Below are positions 23,752-34,884 of a stretch of 64,000 nt of DNA, one piece after another. Position 1 is the first letter of the stretch. Each line of letters starts with the position of its first letter. The stretch comes from Cycas panzhihuaensis. Lineage: Eukaryota > Cycadophyta. The position numbers and the translations under genes are program-made. The stretch lies in NCBI GenBank assembly GCA_023213395.1, contig CM041465.1, forward strand, positions 164,121,741 through 164,185,740, in the 5' to 3' direction. A model generated the notes under the pieces. It saw nothing but the letters and a program-made list of their open reading frames with translations. It was not told the DNA's origin and did no database searches.

Positions 23752-23939
23752 TGTTGAAACACAAATTTAGATTGGATAGGAACTTGTGTTTTATTATGAG
23801 AGATGAACTTTTTATATATAATGTGAAACTGTAACTACCATGTATCTGGCTGACACATGGCATACACTTGTCTGTGTTACATAAAGAGGGGTTTTATATG
23901 ACCCTCAAACATTCCTAGATAAAAGATTATATTCTAACA
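23752..23939 (-). repeat. 5' LTR of element G
   Basis: 188 bp, TGTTGAAAC... to ...ATTCTAACA. Contains a minus-strand TATA-like stretch (TTATATATAAAAAG, near 23808-23822). A related LTR is found in remnant J (42637-42851). Confidence 0.8.
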
Positions 23940-24335
23940 TAGATGTTGTGAAGAATAATGGGTAAAACCATAAGATAAGTAGGCTATATGAAAGGTAAAA
24001 TGGTAACTAAGATAAGGACCGCCAAGTAGAGATTTCAGACCATAAAGGTTTAATCAGTGTGGGAGAGATTTCAATTTCCCACTAGGCAATGCAAGGCATA
24101 ATTCAATACCCATGAATATTTCTAGAAATTTGAGAGAAAGGAGATGCTATCAATGCAATGAGTGAGGACATTATGCTCTAAATTGTCCATAAAAATTGGA
24201 ATTAAAAGGAGGAGCTCATAACATACAGTTATAACCCACTATGGTAGATGAAGCCCAAGAAGCTAGACATATGCATATACATGTATTAATTAAAGGACAC
24301 AATGGAAGGGAAGGGAATTTGCACTAATGCTTTTA
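23940..24335 (+). pseudogene. Ty3/gypsy gag, zinc-knuckle part, copy 2
   Basis: Resumes the gag cut by element G. RCYQCNE(stop)GHYALNCP at about 24140-24190 is a CX2CX4HX4C nucleocapsid zinc knuckle with one in-frame stop. It is followed by LQPTMVDEAQEARHMH, normal for the start of the gag-protease linker. No protease (DSG) is seen before the microsatellite at 24340, after which PPR sequence begins. Confidence 0.78.
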
Positions 24336-24336
24336 C

Positions 24337-24339
<3 letters not shown>

Positions 24340-24405
<66 letters not shown>

Positions 24406-24406
24406 T
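24340..24406. repeat. (TC)n(TA)n microsatellite
   Basis: About 38 bp of pure TC dinucleotide followed by about 28 bp of TA dinucleotide. It sits between the gypsy gag linker and the PPR relic, close to the junction of the two. Confidence 0.95.
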
Positions 24407-24469
24407 CATTCAATGAGGTAGGGAGAGAGGAAAGAGCATTGGAAATATTCATATAGATGAAGGATATAG

Positions 24470-25520
24470 GTTGCAATTTGCATCTTTACACATTTAATGT
24501 CATTATTGGTATGCATGTAAAAAACAATGATGATAAATTTTGAAGAAATGAGGTCTAGTGGGTATACCCATGATAGAGTCATATGCAATACCTTGTTGGA
24601 TACTTGGGACAAATGAAATAAATACATATGTTGTTGGGGTTTTTAAGGAAATAAAGAAAGTTAGATTATGCTAGATTAGGACACATTCCATACCCTCATT
24701 AATGCTTACAATATATGTAGGTTAGTAGAGCGTGTTCTAACAATTTACATCAAAATGTTGAAAGCAACTTTGGGACATTATCTTTGTACTTACACTACTA
24801 TTTTTAATGAATTAGCAAGGAAAGTTCATTGGGTGGAAGCAAAGACTATATTCTTCAATATGAGAAGCAGGGGTTGTAATCCAAATGAATATGCATGTGT
24901 TGTATTATTGCATTCTTATGCAAATGTTGATCGTATAGAGCATTTGAAGGCTCTTGCAGAAGATGCATATTTAAGAGTCATTTATCCCATTGGAGTACTA
25001 CTCAAAACCCTTGTGCTTGCGAATAACAAGTGTAATTTATTAAATGAGATAGAATATGCTTTCTTAGAGTTGAAAAGAATGGGATTTTCTCTAGACTTAA
25101 TTACTTTCAATGCCATGATAGGTATATCTGTGAAATATGGCTTGGTTGATTAAGCACACGATATATCAATCTATATGAAGCAAAATAGGTTGAAACTAGA
25201 TTTAGTTACATACAATTTCTTAATGAGATTGCATGGTAGAGAAAGTAATTACTAAAAATCTAAATAAGTATTTAGTGAATTGGAGAGGGTTGGAGAGAAG
25301 CTAAATATTGTGTCTTGTAACATTATTATTGTTACATATTGCAAGTAGGGTTTAATGCAGGAAGCTTCTAAGATATTCTTTGAAATGTTAAAGTCATGCC
25401 TCAGTCCTTGCATTACCACTTATAATACACTTATTGTAAGTTATTCAACTCTTGCTATATTTGTTGAGGTTAAGGATATAATCAACTATATGAAGAAATA
25501 TTTATGTAGACCTAATGAGT
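24470..25520 (+). pseudogene. PPR gene fragment, copy 2 (about ten repeats)
   Basis: About 1 kb of intronless coding sequence in drifting frames, with tandem 35-residue units typical of a P-class pentatricopeptide protein: LYTFNVIIGMHVKNND, VICNTLLDTWDK, DTFHTLINAYN, CTYTTIFNELARK, then the open stretch 24755-25153 with RGCNPNEYACVVLLHSYAN, VLLKTLVLANNKCNLL and LDLITFNAMIGISVKYGLVD, and beyond its stop LKLDLVTYNFLMRLHGRE, NIVSCNIIIVTYCK, TTYNTLIVSY and MKKYLCRPNE. The order and the non-canonical unit containing VLLKTLVL resemble, from memory, the C-terminal half of a conserved land-plant PPR protein of the Arabidopsis AT5G02860 type; a protein search would settle this. PPR proteins bind organellar transcripts. 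Stops and frameshifts make it a relic. It lies between gypsy gag and gypsy integrase, and its tail recurs at 7574-7800. Confidence 0.82.
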
Positions 25521-25935
25521 AGACCTATTAGACAATAGAGGTGCTTTTAATGAAATGAGCCAAGGCATTTTATGAATAAGTATTTATAAGATCAAGTCAT
25601 AATAAGAGGAAAATATGGAAACATAACCAATTATGGTTGATGTAGTCTAGTAAGGGGGTATAACTATAGTTTGGTGATGAGGATTCCATGTTGTAGTCAT
25701 GGAAACTTGGACTTAAACCCTAACAACTACAAGTGTTGTATAATCTTTTTAATATAGTTTAATAGTAAAGTAAAGAAAGACTTTGCTAAAGAAAGAAATG
25801 GAGTTTAAATGGGTTGAAAGAATGTGAAGAGATACTTCAACAAATATAATCAGCACAGGTAAAGAAAAGTTTGTAAAAAGGTTGCTAGGTTTATGCAGCT
25901 CATGCTAATATGGAAGGTGGTCATAATCCACTATT
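25521..25935 (+). other. Gypsy-derived linker, copy 2
   Basis: Colinear with 7801-8180. Holds another CCAATTATGGTTGATG stretch like the post-knuckle gag sequence at 24230, and a degraded FKWVE-type segment near 25810-25840. No open frame. Confidence 0.4.
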
Positions 25936-26275
25936 AATCTATCTATTCATTTATCCATCAAGTTATCAATCAATCTATGCATACTAGTTAATAAACCTTT
26001 CTATCATTTTGTCTAGTGATCTACTCATAAATTTGTCAATCTATTAATATATTATTCTATTTGTCTATTAATCAATATATTTATCTATAAGGGTAGCTAT
26101 TTTCCTATTAGGCTATTATGCTATCCATATCAATATACTTATCTATCAATCAATATATCTATTAATTAGGCTAGCTATTTTCCTAACCATTAATTAATCT
26201 ATTTATCCAATTTCCTTTTTATTTGTTAATATATCCATTTACATATTTATCTACATATCTACCTACCTACATGTA
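25935..26275. repeat. Degenerate CTAT/CAAT low-complexity tract, copy 2
   Basis: Imperfect tetranucleotide-like tract matching 8180-8530 in order and in its larger sub-repeats, with several internal gaps. Confidence 0.8.
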
Positions 26276-26309
26276 AGAATGCCTACATATGAGCATAACT
26301 TCAAAGTGT

Positions 26310-27105
26310 AGCACATAAGAGGTAAGAAAATAAAGTAGCTAATGCTTTTATCCAAAGAAGGTACATGGACCCCATAAGTATTAATGTATTAAATTTAAAG
26401 GAAATCATAACATGAAGGCTATCCAATGATGAAATGTACAAAGAGGTGAAGGAATTCCTAGAAGAGAAAGAGGAATTAGAACTAGAGGATGCTAAACTGC
26501 CATGTAAATATGGATACTACAAAATATCTAATGATGGGCTACTCATATTTTAAACACATATCTAGGTACTAGTAGACATGGACATCTAAACCTCAATCAT
26601 TAAGGAAGCATATGACATATCTTATGCAAGACATCTAGGTTATCAAAGTTCCACAATAAAAGCTTATATAAGTAACATAGAGTTTATTAAAACTATCAAC
26701 TTGAGCTTGTGAAAAGAGTAGGAACTAAAGCTATTAACTAGATATAGTGATACATTTGAGATCTTAGAACAAATAGGCCTTACAACCTATAAGATTTATC
26801 TACCTCGAAAACCTAAGAATTCATGATGTGTTTCATGTTTTTTTCTGAAAAAAAATGTGCCTAACTTTGAATATATCTTTGATTAGATTACCACTGAGAT
26901 AGGGCCAAGTTTAGACTTTGAAGAACCATTATGAATTGTGTAGTATAAAGAAAGAAGTTAGAGGAGCCATTCCATTAAACAAATTAAAGTACCTTAGAAC
27001 TATTTAATAATTGAAGAAGCTACTTGGGAATTAGAAAGTGATATGAAGCAGTAACACCCCTATTTGTTTATAGTATAATGAAGCTACATCAAAGATGATG
27101 CTTCT
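26310..27105 (+). pseudogene. Ty3/gypsy integrase remnant and chromodomain-like tail, copy 2
   Basis: Uninterrupted counterpart of 8590-8924 plus 15292-15793. Broken-frame reading: MSNDGLLIF, a degraded H2C2 region (YDISYARHLGYQS), RYSDTFEILEQIGLTTYKIYLP (the integrase C-terminal GPY-type region), VPNFEYIFD, then EEATWELESDMKQ and HPYLF, the characteristic end of plant chromovirus pol. The core integrase DDE segment is deleted between the H2C2 region and the RYSDTF motif, in both copies alike. Because the deletion is shared, it predates the duplication. Confidence 0.8.
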
Positions 27106-27121
27106 ATGAAGAGGAGGGGGA

Positions 27122-27592
27122 TGTAAGGGCTCTGTAAGGACTTGGTTCCTTAACCCAACCATAGACAACAACCAATGCATAAACCATAGAAAGATCAAGG
27201 CATTAACTATGGATAAACGAAGGCATTGACAATTATATAATGTATAACTTTTGTATAATTTTTTTTTCTTTTTAGTTTATTCATCTAATGTAAGGTAGAT
27301 GCCTATTTATGCAACACTAGGTGTGGAGATACACCATTTTATTTCCATCTTATTCATCCTATGTAAGGTGAGTGCTTATTTATGCAACACCAGGTGTCAT
27401 GATGCACCATTCTAATTTGTTAACTTAACAAGTAGCTTAGTGTTAGGTTTCAGTCCATTTGAACTTCAAACTATCTATCTCTTTTAATATACAATTACCT
27501 TTTTGTTTGTTGCTTGCATAATACAAAAACAACTAGATTACTTAACCAAGTAATATAGATAAGGGAACACATAATATGAATAAGGGATGAAT
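27122..27592 (+). repeat. Ty3/gypsy 3' LTR, copy 2, first part
   Basis: Begins TGTAAGGGCTCTG after GAGGAGGGGGA. Contains a partial internal duplication: CTAATGTAAGGT..GATGC and CTATGTAAGGTGAGTGC (about 27285 and 27357) followed by AACACTAGGTG/AACACCAGGTG. Interrupted by element D at 27593 and continued at 42050. Confidence 0.65.
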
Positions 27593-27902
27593 TGTTAGTA
27601 TTGATGTTCATATAGGATGAATTTGGTGAAATTTTAAGTCATCATTAGGATGATGATAAGTATCAGGAGTCATAAAAGTCCTAAATAAACTTGTGACATA
27701 CATCAAGGTAGTTACATGCTCTAATTCAGATTGTTACTAACCCCACTTGTATATATGCTTGTATAGAGTTGTAATGTATCATGGATGGTGAGTCATTCTT
27801 CATAAATAAAAATTTGGTTTTATGAAGGTAGGCTAATTCTACCAGATTAAACTTGTATTTAATTTTTACACAAGTTCCTATTTTTTTAATCATTAAAACT
27901 CA
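27593..27902 (+). repeat. 5' LTR of element D
   Basis: Starts TGTTAGTATTGATG, ends ATTAAAACTCA. Matches 35533-35588 joined to 41795-42047. Followed by CT and the primer site. Confidence 0.85.
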
Positions 27903-29540
27903 CTTGGTATCAGGGCAAGTTTGTTATGGGTTGCTAATCAATTATTCAATTAGCAATATATCAAATCAAGTAATTTAATCAAGGTTTGTAGGTGAACTTA
28001 ATTGTGTTTTAATATCATTTATATTATAAAAATTTAATTGAATTTATGAGAAATTAAAAAATTTTAGAGAGGAAAACTTTGAAAAAAGAGGGGCAGTAAG
28101 TTCATTCATTATCAAAATTATGAGTTTGAATGATAGTTTGTGGAGTCTTGTGTGCCTAAAGAGAGAACTTTCAACATCATTGTTGCATGTTGAAGATAGG
28201 ACTAGTGCAGGATGCAACTTTAGGTAGATTATCCAGTTCCATGAGGTAATGAATAGGTTAAATGTTGAGACCTACTAGAAAACAATACCATGACCAATTA
28301 GATAAGGTGAGGCCTATGAATGAACATTATTTCTAAATAGGGTCTATGATTTTGTAGAAAGTATGGCCACAACCTAATGCTTATTGAATCAAATGTCATC
28401 CTTGGAGATGTGACTAGCACTCAGCTTGTAGAGATTAAAAACATAGAAATGGAGATGGTGCCATGATGAAGTTGACTTAAAGAATGAATACCAAATATGA
28501 TTAGAGATGTTAGACTGGAGATTTTACATGTAGTTGTGCAGTGTGGAAATGTCGACTAGGATGTAAACAATCTGTAAGATCAAGGGAACTCACAAAATGT
28601 AGAAGAAAATGAAATCAGAGGATACAAATTTAAAGAGGCACCCTTAAATTATGAGAATCACCAAAATTTTACAAACAAATTAACTAATTGATCACATATG
28701 TCGATAAATTTCATCAAATAAGACTGGCATTTTTTTGGCATATTTAGTACATTATACATAGATTGAAATAAAATTTTTGTTTTGTAATGTTTTATGACAT
28801 CAAAATGTTTCTTATTTTGTTTGAAATCTACCACTTTAGCCCCTTTGAGTCATGAGCCCCTCTCCACATGAGAAGTTGAGTATTAATTGATTTTTTCGCT
28901 CATTAAGGGGCCTAATGTAAAAATAGAGAATACACTCTTATTGCAATTTTTAGTGCTCCCTCTATTGAGCATGGTTGTATGGTCATTTGGTCATTTTCTA
29001 GCTCCCTACATTGTGTCTAAGTTCTTTCATAATTTACCAATGCTCTACATAACAACTAAAGAACTCCACAAAGTTCAATTTTTAATAAAATTGTGTGTGT
29101 TTTATTAGGGCTATTTAATGCCCATTTTTTTATGTGATCTTGTGTATTTTATTATTTTACATATTAATAATGGGTAAAAAATCATTATTTTCCTGCCTTA
29201 AAATGCTACCCCAGAAGACCTATTATCACTATAACATACCAAGTTATGTTATGAGAAATTGTAGGCTATTGCAACATGATCAACTGCATCATAAAGATAA
29301 TCAATAGAATGTGGCTAGTCAATAGAATATGGATATGCATAAAAAAGGGTTAAGTGGCGTCTCGTATATCAACTTAGGTGCTTCCAAACATATGATAAGT
29401 AGACTTGACTGGTTTAAACACATGTGAAGTAATTAGGTCTTCTATAACCTTAGGAGGTAATACAATTTTAACTATTAAGGGCATAAGGGAAGCCCCATTT
29501 ATAGCTTTAGATGGTGAAAATGATCACAGTGATGATGTGT
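27903..29540 (+). other. Primer site, leader and unreadable gag region of element D
   Basis: TGGTATCAGGGC (27905-27916) is a one-base variant of the initiator-Met primer site. From 28121 a frame MSLNDSLWSLVCLKRELS resembles the middle of a copia gag, but no zinc knuckle could be seen and stops are dense. Region 28700-29540 holds only weak traces leading into the pre-integrase segment (29380-29540). Confidence 0.5.
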
Positions 29541-29549
29541 TATATGTAT

Positions 29550-30720
29550 CAATACTAAAAAGAATATGATTTCTGTCAATCAAATTGAGGATAATAAAAT
29601 GAGTGTTCTCTTTAAGAATGGAAAGTCCACTATTAGTGATTATGAAGGGAAAATAGTCATAGAAGGCATAAGGGAAAGTGATCTTTATAGGCTCTTAGGT
29701 AAATCCATAAGGCAAAGAGCATTGACTATAAATGTATTAAGTAAACTTTAGTTGTGGCATAAAAGATTAGGATATTTTCACTTTCTTGTCCTATATCTCA
29801 CGTGCTAGATGAATATAGCGCATGCTCTCCAAAGGTTCAAGGAAGAAAGGGAATATGTGAACCTTATATTTATGGGAAGTTGCATAGGGAGAAGTTTCCT
29901 AAAGGCATGGATTAGAGGGTGACTAAAAACTAAGCCTAATCCACTTAAATATCTATGGTCCTATGCTAACCAGTTTATGTGGAGGTGTAAGATATTTTTT
30001 GACATTCATTGATGGTTTTTCAAGGAACATTTGAGTGTATCCCATAAAGGAGAAATCCCAAGCATTCAATATCTTAAAGAAGTTTAAAGCTAAGCTGAAA
30101 AATGAAAGATTAGATAATGGGAGAAAATACACTTCCAATGCATTTGTCTAATTTTGTAGGGACCATGTCATTAAGAAACAATTGACAATAGTATATACTC
30201 AAGAGTAAAATAATGTAACTAAGAGGATGAATAAGACATTGGTAAAAAATGTCAAGTCACTCATGAAAGTAAAGAACCTCTTAGATATTTTATGGGTTTC
30301 TATTTATGCAACAATATATCTAACTAATAGGAGTGTTATAAAAGTTGTATGGAATAGAATAATTGAAGAAACATGGTTAGGATGAAAACCTATAGTGTAC
30401 CATTTGGGAATCTTTGAAAGTATGATGTGCATATATGTTCTCAAAGAGAAATATAAAAAATTTTAATGATAAAAGTTCAAAGTGCATCCTAGTAGGATAC
30501 AACAAGAAGAAAAGTGTACTAGGTATATGAGTTGGCAACAAAAAAGGTACATATAACTCAGGGCATCATCTTTAAAGAAGTTGATGAACATGTTATAAAT
30601 CAAGCTTAAGACTTGGACACTTTGAAGATTTGGAAAGACAAAGGAAAATATATTAAGGAATAACTTGAATCTAGTTTTTTTAGATAACATTTTGTTGACC
30701 CAAAGAAAGAGCCAAAGGAG
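29550..30720 (+). pseudogene. Element D GAG-pre-integrase and integrase, broken
   Basis: The open stretch 29566-29751 reads MISVNQIEDNKMSVLFKNG and IEGIRESDLYRL, the pre-integrase domain, followed by LWHKRLGYF (zinc-binding start). Integrase core traces run 29900-30330 (RNFLTFIDGFSRNI-like, VYTQE.NNVTKRMNKTLVKN, LLDILWVSIYATIYLTN in shifting frames). The post-core KCILVGYNKKK motif is near 30480-30510. Densely stopped. Confidence 0.72.
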
Positions 30721-30779
30721 GAATAATTTAAGGAGGAATATGAAGATGCTTAAAAATCATATTAAGAAATACAACCAAA

Positions 30780-31431
30780 GGTTGCTCCACCTACCAAGAA
30801 ATTTTCCAAATGGTATTTGAAGACCGTTATAAAAACTTAGTTACTTAAGATAGAAGGAAAACTAAAGTCAAGAATGAGATCTGATATGGTCAATTTTGTT
30901 TTGATATAAGATGTATTGAATGTTGAAGAGCCCTTGAGTTTTGAGAAGGCCAACTAAGAGTAGAAATGGAGATAAGCAATGGATGTTCAAATCTGATCCA
31001 TTAAGCAAAACAAGACTTGGTACTTGATGAAATTACCAACAAGCAAGAAAATAATTGGTTGTAAATGGGTCTATAAGACTAAATTTAGACCAGATGGCCC
31101 TATAGATAAGCACAAGGTTAGATTGATAACTGGGGGATTCAATCATATAAAAGGGACTGATTACCAGGGGACATTTTCTCTAACAGAATTGAAGTAGATC
31201 TAATAGAAATCTATAAGGATGATCCTGAGATATTTATAGGGGATGTTATACTTTAGATTGAAATTTAGCTAGAATGATAATTTTTGGCTAAAGGGATATT
31301 CAGATTCAGATTAGGCTAGATGTGTAAATAATAAAAGGTCCATATTAGAATATTGCCTCAGTTTGGATTATAATGTTGTTACTTGGAACAATAAGAAGCA
31401 GTCTAATGTTGCATTATCTTCTACTGAGGTA
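30780..31431 (+). pseudogene. Element D reverse transcriptase with deleted core
   Basis: NKTWYLMKLPTSKKIIGCKWVYKTKFRPDG and HKVRLITGGFNHIKGTDYQ at about 31010-31165 are the RT entry motifs (listed here as separate short runs: IGCKWVYKTKFRPDG, GFNHIKGTDY). Within 60 bp the sequence jumps to the RT C-terminus and RNase H start (LKGYSDSD, YNVVTWNNKKQSNVALSSTE, 31280-31430), so the fingers and palm with YVDD are gone. The deletion alone would make D dependent on another element. Confidence 0.75.
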
Positions 31432-31774
31432 TGTTAGGATTAGTATATATCACCTAATATCACCTTGGGAATATGCAAGCCACACACACCTTTTGATAAG
31501 TTGGTAAGTATTATTTTAATGTAACTTGTTTATTATTTTATATTATTTTGAATTCCAGGTTGAGAAGGGCTCTTGCCCTCCTCTTGAATATTTAATCTTT
31601 GTGGCCAAACCCCCCAGTGTTCATCAACACCACCAACATTGTAAACTTGTCATCTCTTTGAGCAAATATGGATTAAACTACATTGTGTTAATATACATTA
31701 CAATATGGATTGAAACGTGATGTTGAATGCTCTGCTCTGGTCTCTGTGCAACAATCTTTATTTGGTATCAGAGC
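31432..31774 (+). repeat. 5' LTR and primer site of element E
   Basis: LTR 31432-31760 is followed by TT and the perfect 12-base primer site TGGTATCAGAGC (31763-31774). The LTRs differ at scattered positions, so the insertion is not recent. Confidence 0.9.
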
Positions 31775-32098
31775 ACCCAAGTTGACCTCCTCGTGAGATT
31801 CATAGATATTGTTTTGTATGATTTGATATGTATATGGTTATATCGTCAATTATTAAAGTATAAACCTTATAAAATTATTTTTTATATTGCATTTTTGAAA
31901 TGCACTTCGATGCGCAACTTCTAGCTCCTCATACGCTCAGCGAAAGTGTAACATATGACTGCTTATTAGATTCCTAGCAGCCTTATCTACTCAATAGAGA
32001 AATTAGTTTGAAGTTTTACCTCCTCTAAAATGAGATCTCACTCTTGAAAGTCAACCCTCTACAAATGGTTTATTGCCACTTTACCATGTTTTTCACAT

Positions 32099-32132
<34 letters not shown>

Positions 32133-34240
32133 TTCTCTGTTATATTCTTCATAGTTACTATCACACCGTCTCTTTGTACCCTTTCCACCACAAATCTAGC
32201 TATGTTATACTTGATATGACCTCTCCTTTAGCACTGTATTACTAATACCATTTGCTTGCTTGCATGCTAAGCATCCATGTGTGCTTGTTGCCTGGATTGT
32301 TGGGATCTTAGCAATGATTCTGTGTTGCTCATTCGACCTCTATTGAGAGTATTCCTTGGTTTGTGGCTCTGCATCCTCTACGTGGCACACTCATTGATGT
32401 GCAACTCTGCGTGCCTTACGTGGCTCCCTCAGTGAATGAATTTATCTATAACCTACCATATACGATTCTCCCTCTGTGTGCTAGGGCTACATACACATAC
32501 TCTATCTCACCACTATCTCAACATCTCCATTGACCTCTGTGTGAAAGCACTTTTAGGTGAAAGAAATTTGAATTATATATATATAGTTTGCAGAAATTTC
32601 TTCTTTGATTCACTTTGATCTGCTCTGGTGCCCCTTAATGATCGAGATTCCATCTATTTGGATTGTGTTTGTTTGTGATTTCTTTGTGCATTGGCTACCA
32701 CTATTAACATGGCCTTTTTTATTTCTTTAATTATAAATATGTATTTTTAATCATTCTTTTTATTGTTGATTGATCAACCTCCCCTCTCATGTAAGATCGA
32801 TTAAATTTGATTGATACTTGTCGATTTAATTACAGGATTTTGATTCAACTAATTGATTGTTAATGGGAATTTGTTTTGATCTAAATATTTTATTTTTTTC
32901 ATAAAGTTTACAAAGATTTAATCAAATTTGATTATATTTTGGAATTCGGGTGGTCGATTTAGGGTTAGGCCCCCCTAGTGTTAGCACATGGTCATATTAG
33001 ACTCCCATGTGACCATGGTTTCTTTTCGAAAGGGTCAAACTTGAAAAATTTATTAACTCTTTTTTATAAATTTTATTTTTTCAAAAATATTTCATTGTAT
33101 TTTATAAAATTTGGAGTCTGGAGACCCCTTCAGGTCTTAGTTGGTGGTCCTTTTTGTGCCCATGTGACCAAGGGCTAGTTAAACTAAGGGCCTTAACCTC
33201 CTTCCTTTAATATTTTTTCCATAAATGGGTCATTGTGCTATTTTTATTATATCATGTGATCCAAGAGTCCATTTTTCGAATGGCTGCATATATTGGAAAG
33301 GTAATTCAATTCTCTACGCAATAAAGTAGGTTTTACTGATATTTGATACTATTTTGCAGGGTTTTAAAGTTGGTAAAATCAAGGCTCCTATTTGATCCTA
33401 GTTTGATATATTTCTTAATATTTCAAGTAATTTTTTATTCTAACTTAGTATATTTACTTGATATTGAGTTGTTAAGCTATTCTTAATAGGTTTTTGTTTA
33501 TTTTTAGAGGCTCACAATTGATTTTTGTAACAATTTATCTTAATTTGGCCTCCTAAAGAGAAGGAGTCCCTTTAGGAATAAAAGCATCAAACTGGTATAC
33601 TCAAACACCTTATCGCTTTATTATAAAGCTACCACTTTATTTTTTGGCTTACATACTTGATTTTAAAGCTCTCTTAAGGCATATTTTTAGAGGAGCATAC
33701 TTTAGGATCATTTTACAAGTATACCTTGCATTTTTCCTTGTTTTAAAAGGAGCTCATATGGTATCATTTACTCTTAATGTTTTTATGTTTTGAATAATGA
33801 AATGAATAAGAGATTCATTTTTTGGTTTTCTTTTAGCTCCTTATTGATCAATGAAGGTTCCTTTTTAAAAGGTGTATTTAGTTTGTTTCAAAAGAATTTT
33901 ATAGTCATAAGGTGCATTCAACATTATTTGAAACTTGTTTATTTCATTCAAGAGGAGAACACTTATCTTGCTTAAAAGGAGATTTATTGCATATTATAGA
34001 TTCATTTATTATTTTTAATTTGAAAGGATATATATTCTTTATTGCTAACTTATTATCTTTCATTGATTAAAGAGGAATTTATGTTGAAATCGTGTTGAAA
34101 GCTATTGTGAAAATATATTTATTGCATATTTCAAGTCATTTATTCATTTGAGGTTAAGAGGCTTTTTATTTATTTATTAAGACCATCCTTTTAGATTATG
34201 TATTAAAGTCTTTTATAATGGCCACCTATTTAGATGATAT
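31775..34240 (+). other. Non-coding interior of element E
   Basis: About 2.5 kb of T-rich sequence with no supported coding region. Includes a (TA)n run at about 32100-32125, a shorter one at 32573-32586, and a segment 32290-32420 with two similar phrases (TTGTGGCTCTGCATCCTCTACGTGGC and CAACTCTGCGTGCCTTACGTGGC share CTCTGC..CCT..ACGTGGC). Nothing else was recognised. Confidence 0.6.
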
Positions 34241-34807
34241 AATGATTTCCATGTTTATGGCACTAGTTTGTTATCTTGGAAGAATTTGATAAAAACACTC
34301 CTTATCTCTAAAAATTTATGGAATTTTGTAAAAGATAGTTATGAAGTAAATGTTAAAGAAGATATGAAAAAGAATAGTGAGGGCTTAGTCCTAATATTTT
34401 ATGCACTAAATGATAATATATTTTATAGTGTATATGAGTTAACTACTTCCAAATCTGCATGGTATACCTTAACATCAGTTTATAGGCGAGATACTTTGGA
34501 ATTAAATGAAACTAACTATATTGATGATGTTTTCCATGTAAGACAGATGATAGAGCATGTGAACTTTGTTGAAATGACTAATGTTGGATGTACTAGTGAA
34601 GACTTCAATAAAAGTAATAACTTCAATATTGCATTTGATGAAGTTATATGTACCTTACATGTGATTAACATAAAAGACAAAGATCTTGACAAAGCCACTC
34701 CTACTCATTCGAATCAAGTCACATCTACTTGGAAACTATTTGATACACACATTACTAAAAGGACAATATTGCAAGTTAATCACTTTAAGGATGATGATAA
34801 AGCTCAA
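34241..34807 (+). pseudogene. Element E gag-like fragment
   Basis: The open frame from 34241 reads NDFHVYGTSLLSWKNLIK, TLLISKNLWNFVKDSYE, then ALNDNIFYSVYELTTSKSAW and YTLTSVYRRDTLEL, the first half of a copia gag/UBN2 domain. There is no in-frame ATG near its start: an ATG at 34219 (MATYLDDIMIS) lies in another frame, so one frameshift separates them. The later part (IEHVNFVEMTNVGCTSEDF to the stop at 34808) does not look like gag; it could derive from fused pol sequence or from elsewhere. At about 180 residues it is shorter than a complete gag and lacks the zinc knuckle. Confidence 0.7.
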
Positions 34808-34884
34808 TGACATATGTTCAAAGTTTTCCTAAAATACAAGTATCACAAGTTCAAAGAAAAGTTGAAGATGTATGTGATAAATAT

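Larger units (their letters stand above)
18975..23939 (-). mobile_element. Ty1/copia LTR retrotransposon G, degenerate
   Basis: Minus-strand copia element inserted in a gypsy gag gene. The right (5') LTR is 23752-23939, with a perfect 11-base primer match (CTCTGATACCA, complement TGGTATCAGAG) directly inside at 23741-23751. gag starts at 23207, then INT, RT and RNase H run leftward to 19110. The left (3') LTR is recognisable only in part. The TSD could not be confirmed: the right flank reads TAGAT, with no clear match on the left. Confidence 0.85.

Noticed and set aside
24755-25153. Functional PPR gene
   Set aside because: Only 132 codons are continuously open; PPR repeats run on both sides in shifted frames with stops, and the locus is embedded in gypsy sequence. 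It is a relic.
34241-34807. Host gene with a 180-residue product
   Set aside because: The start resembles copia gag and the frame lies between a primer site and polypurine tract inside paired LTRs with TSD, so it belongs to element E.
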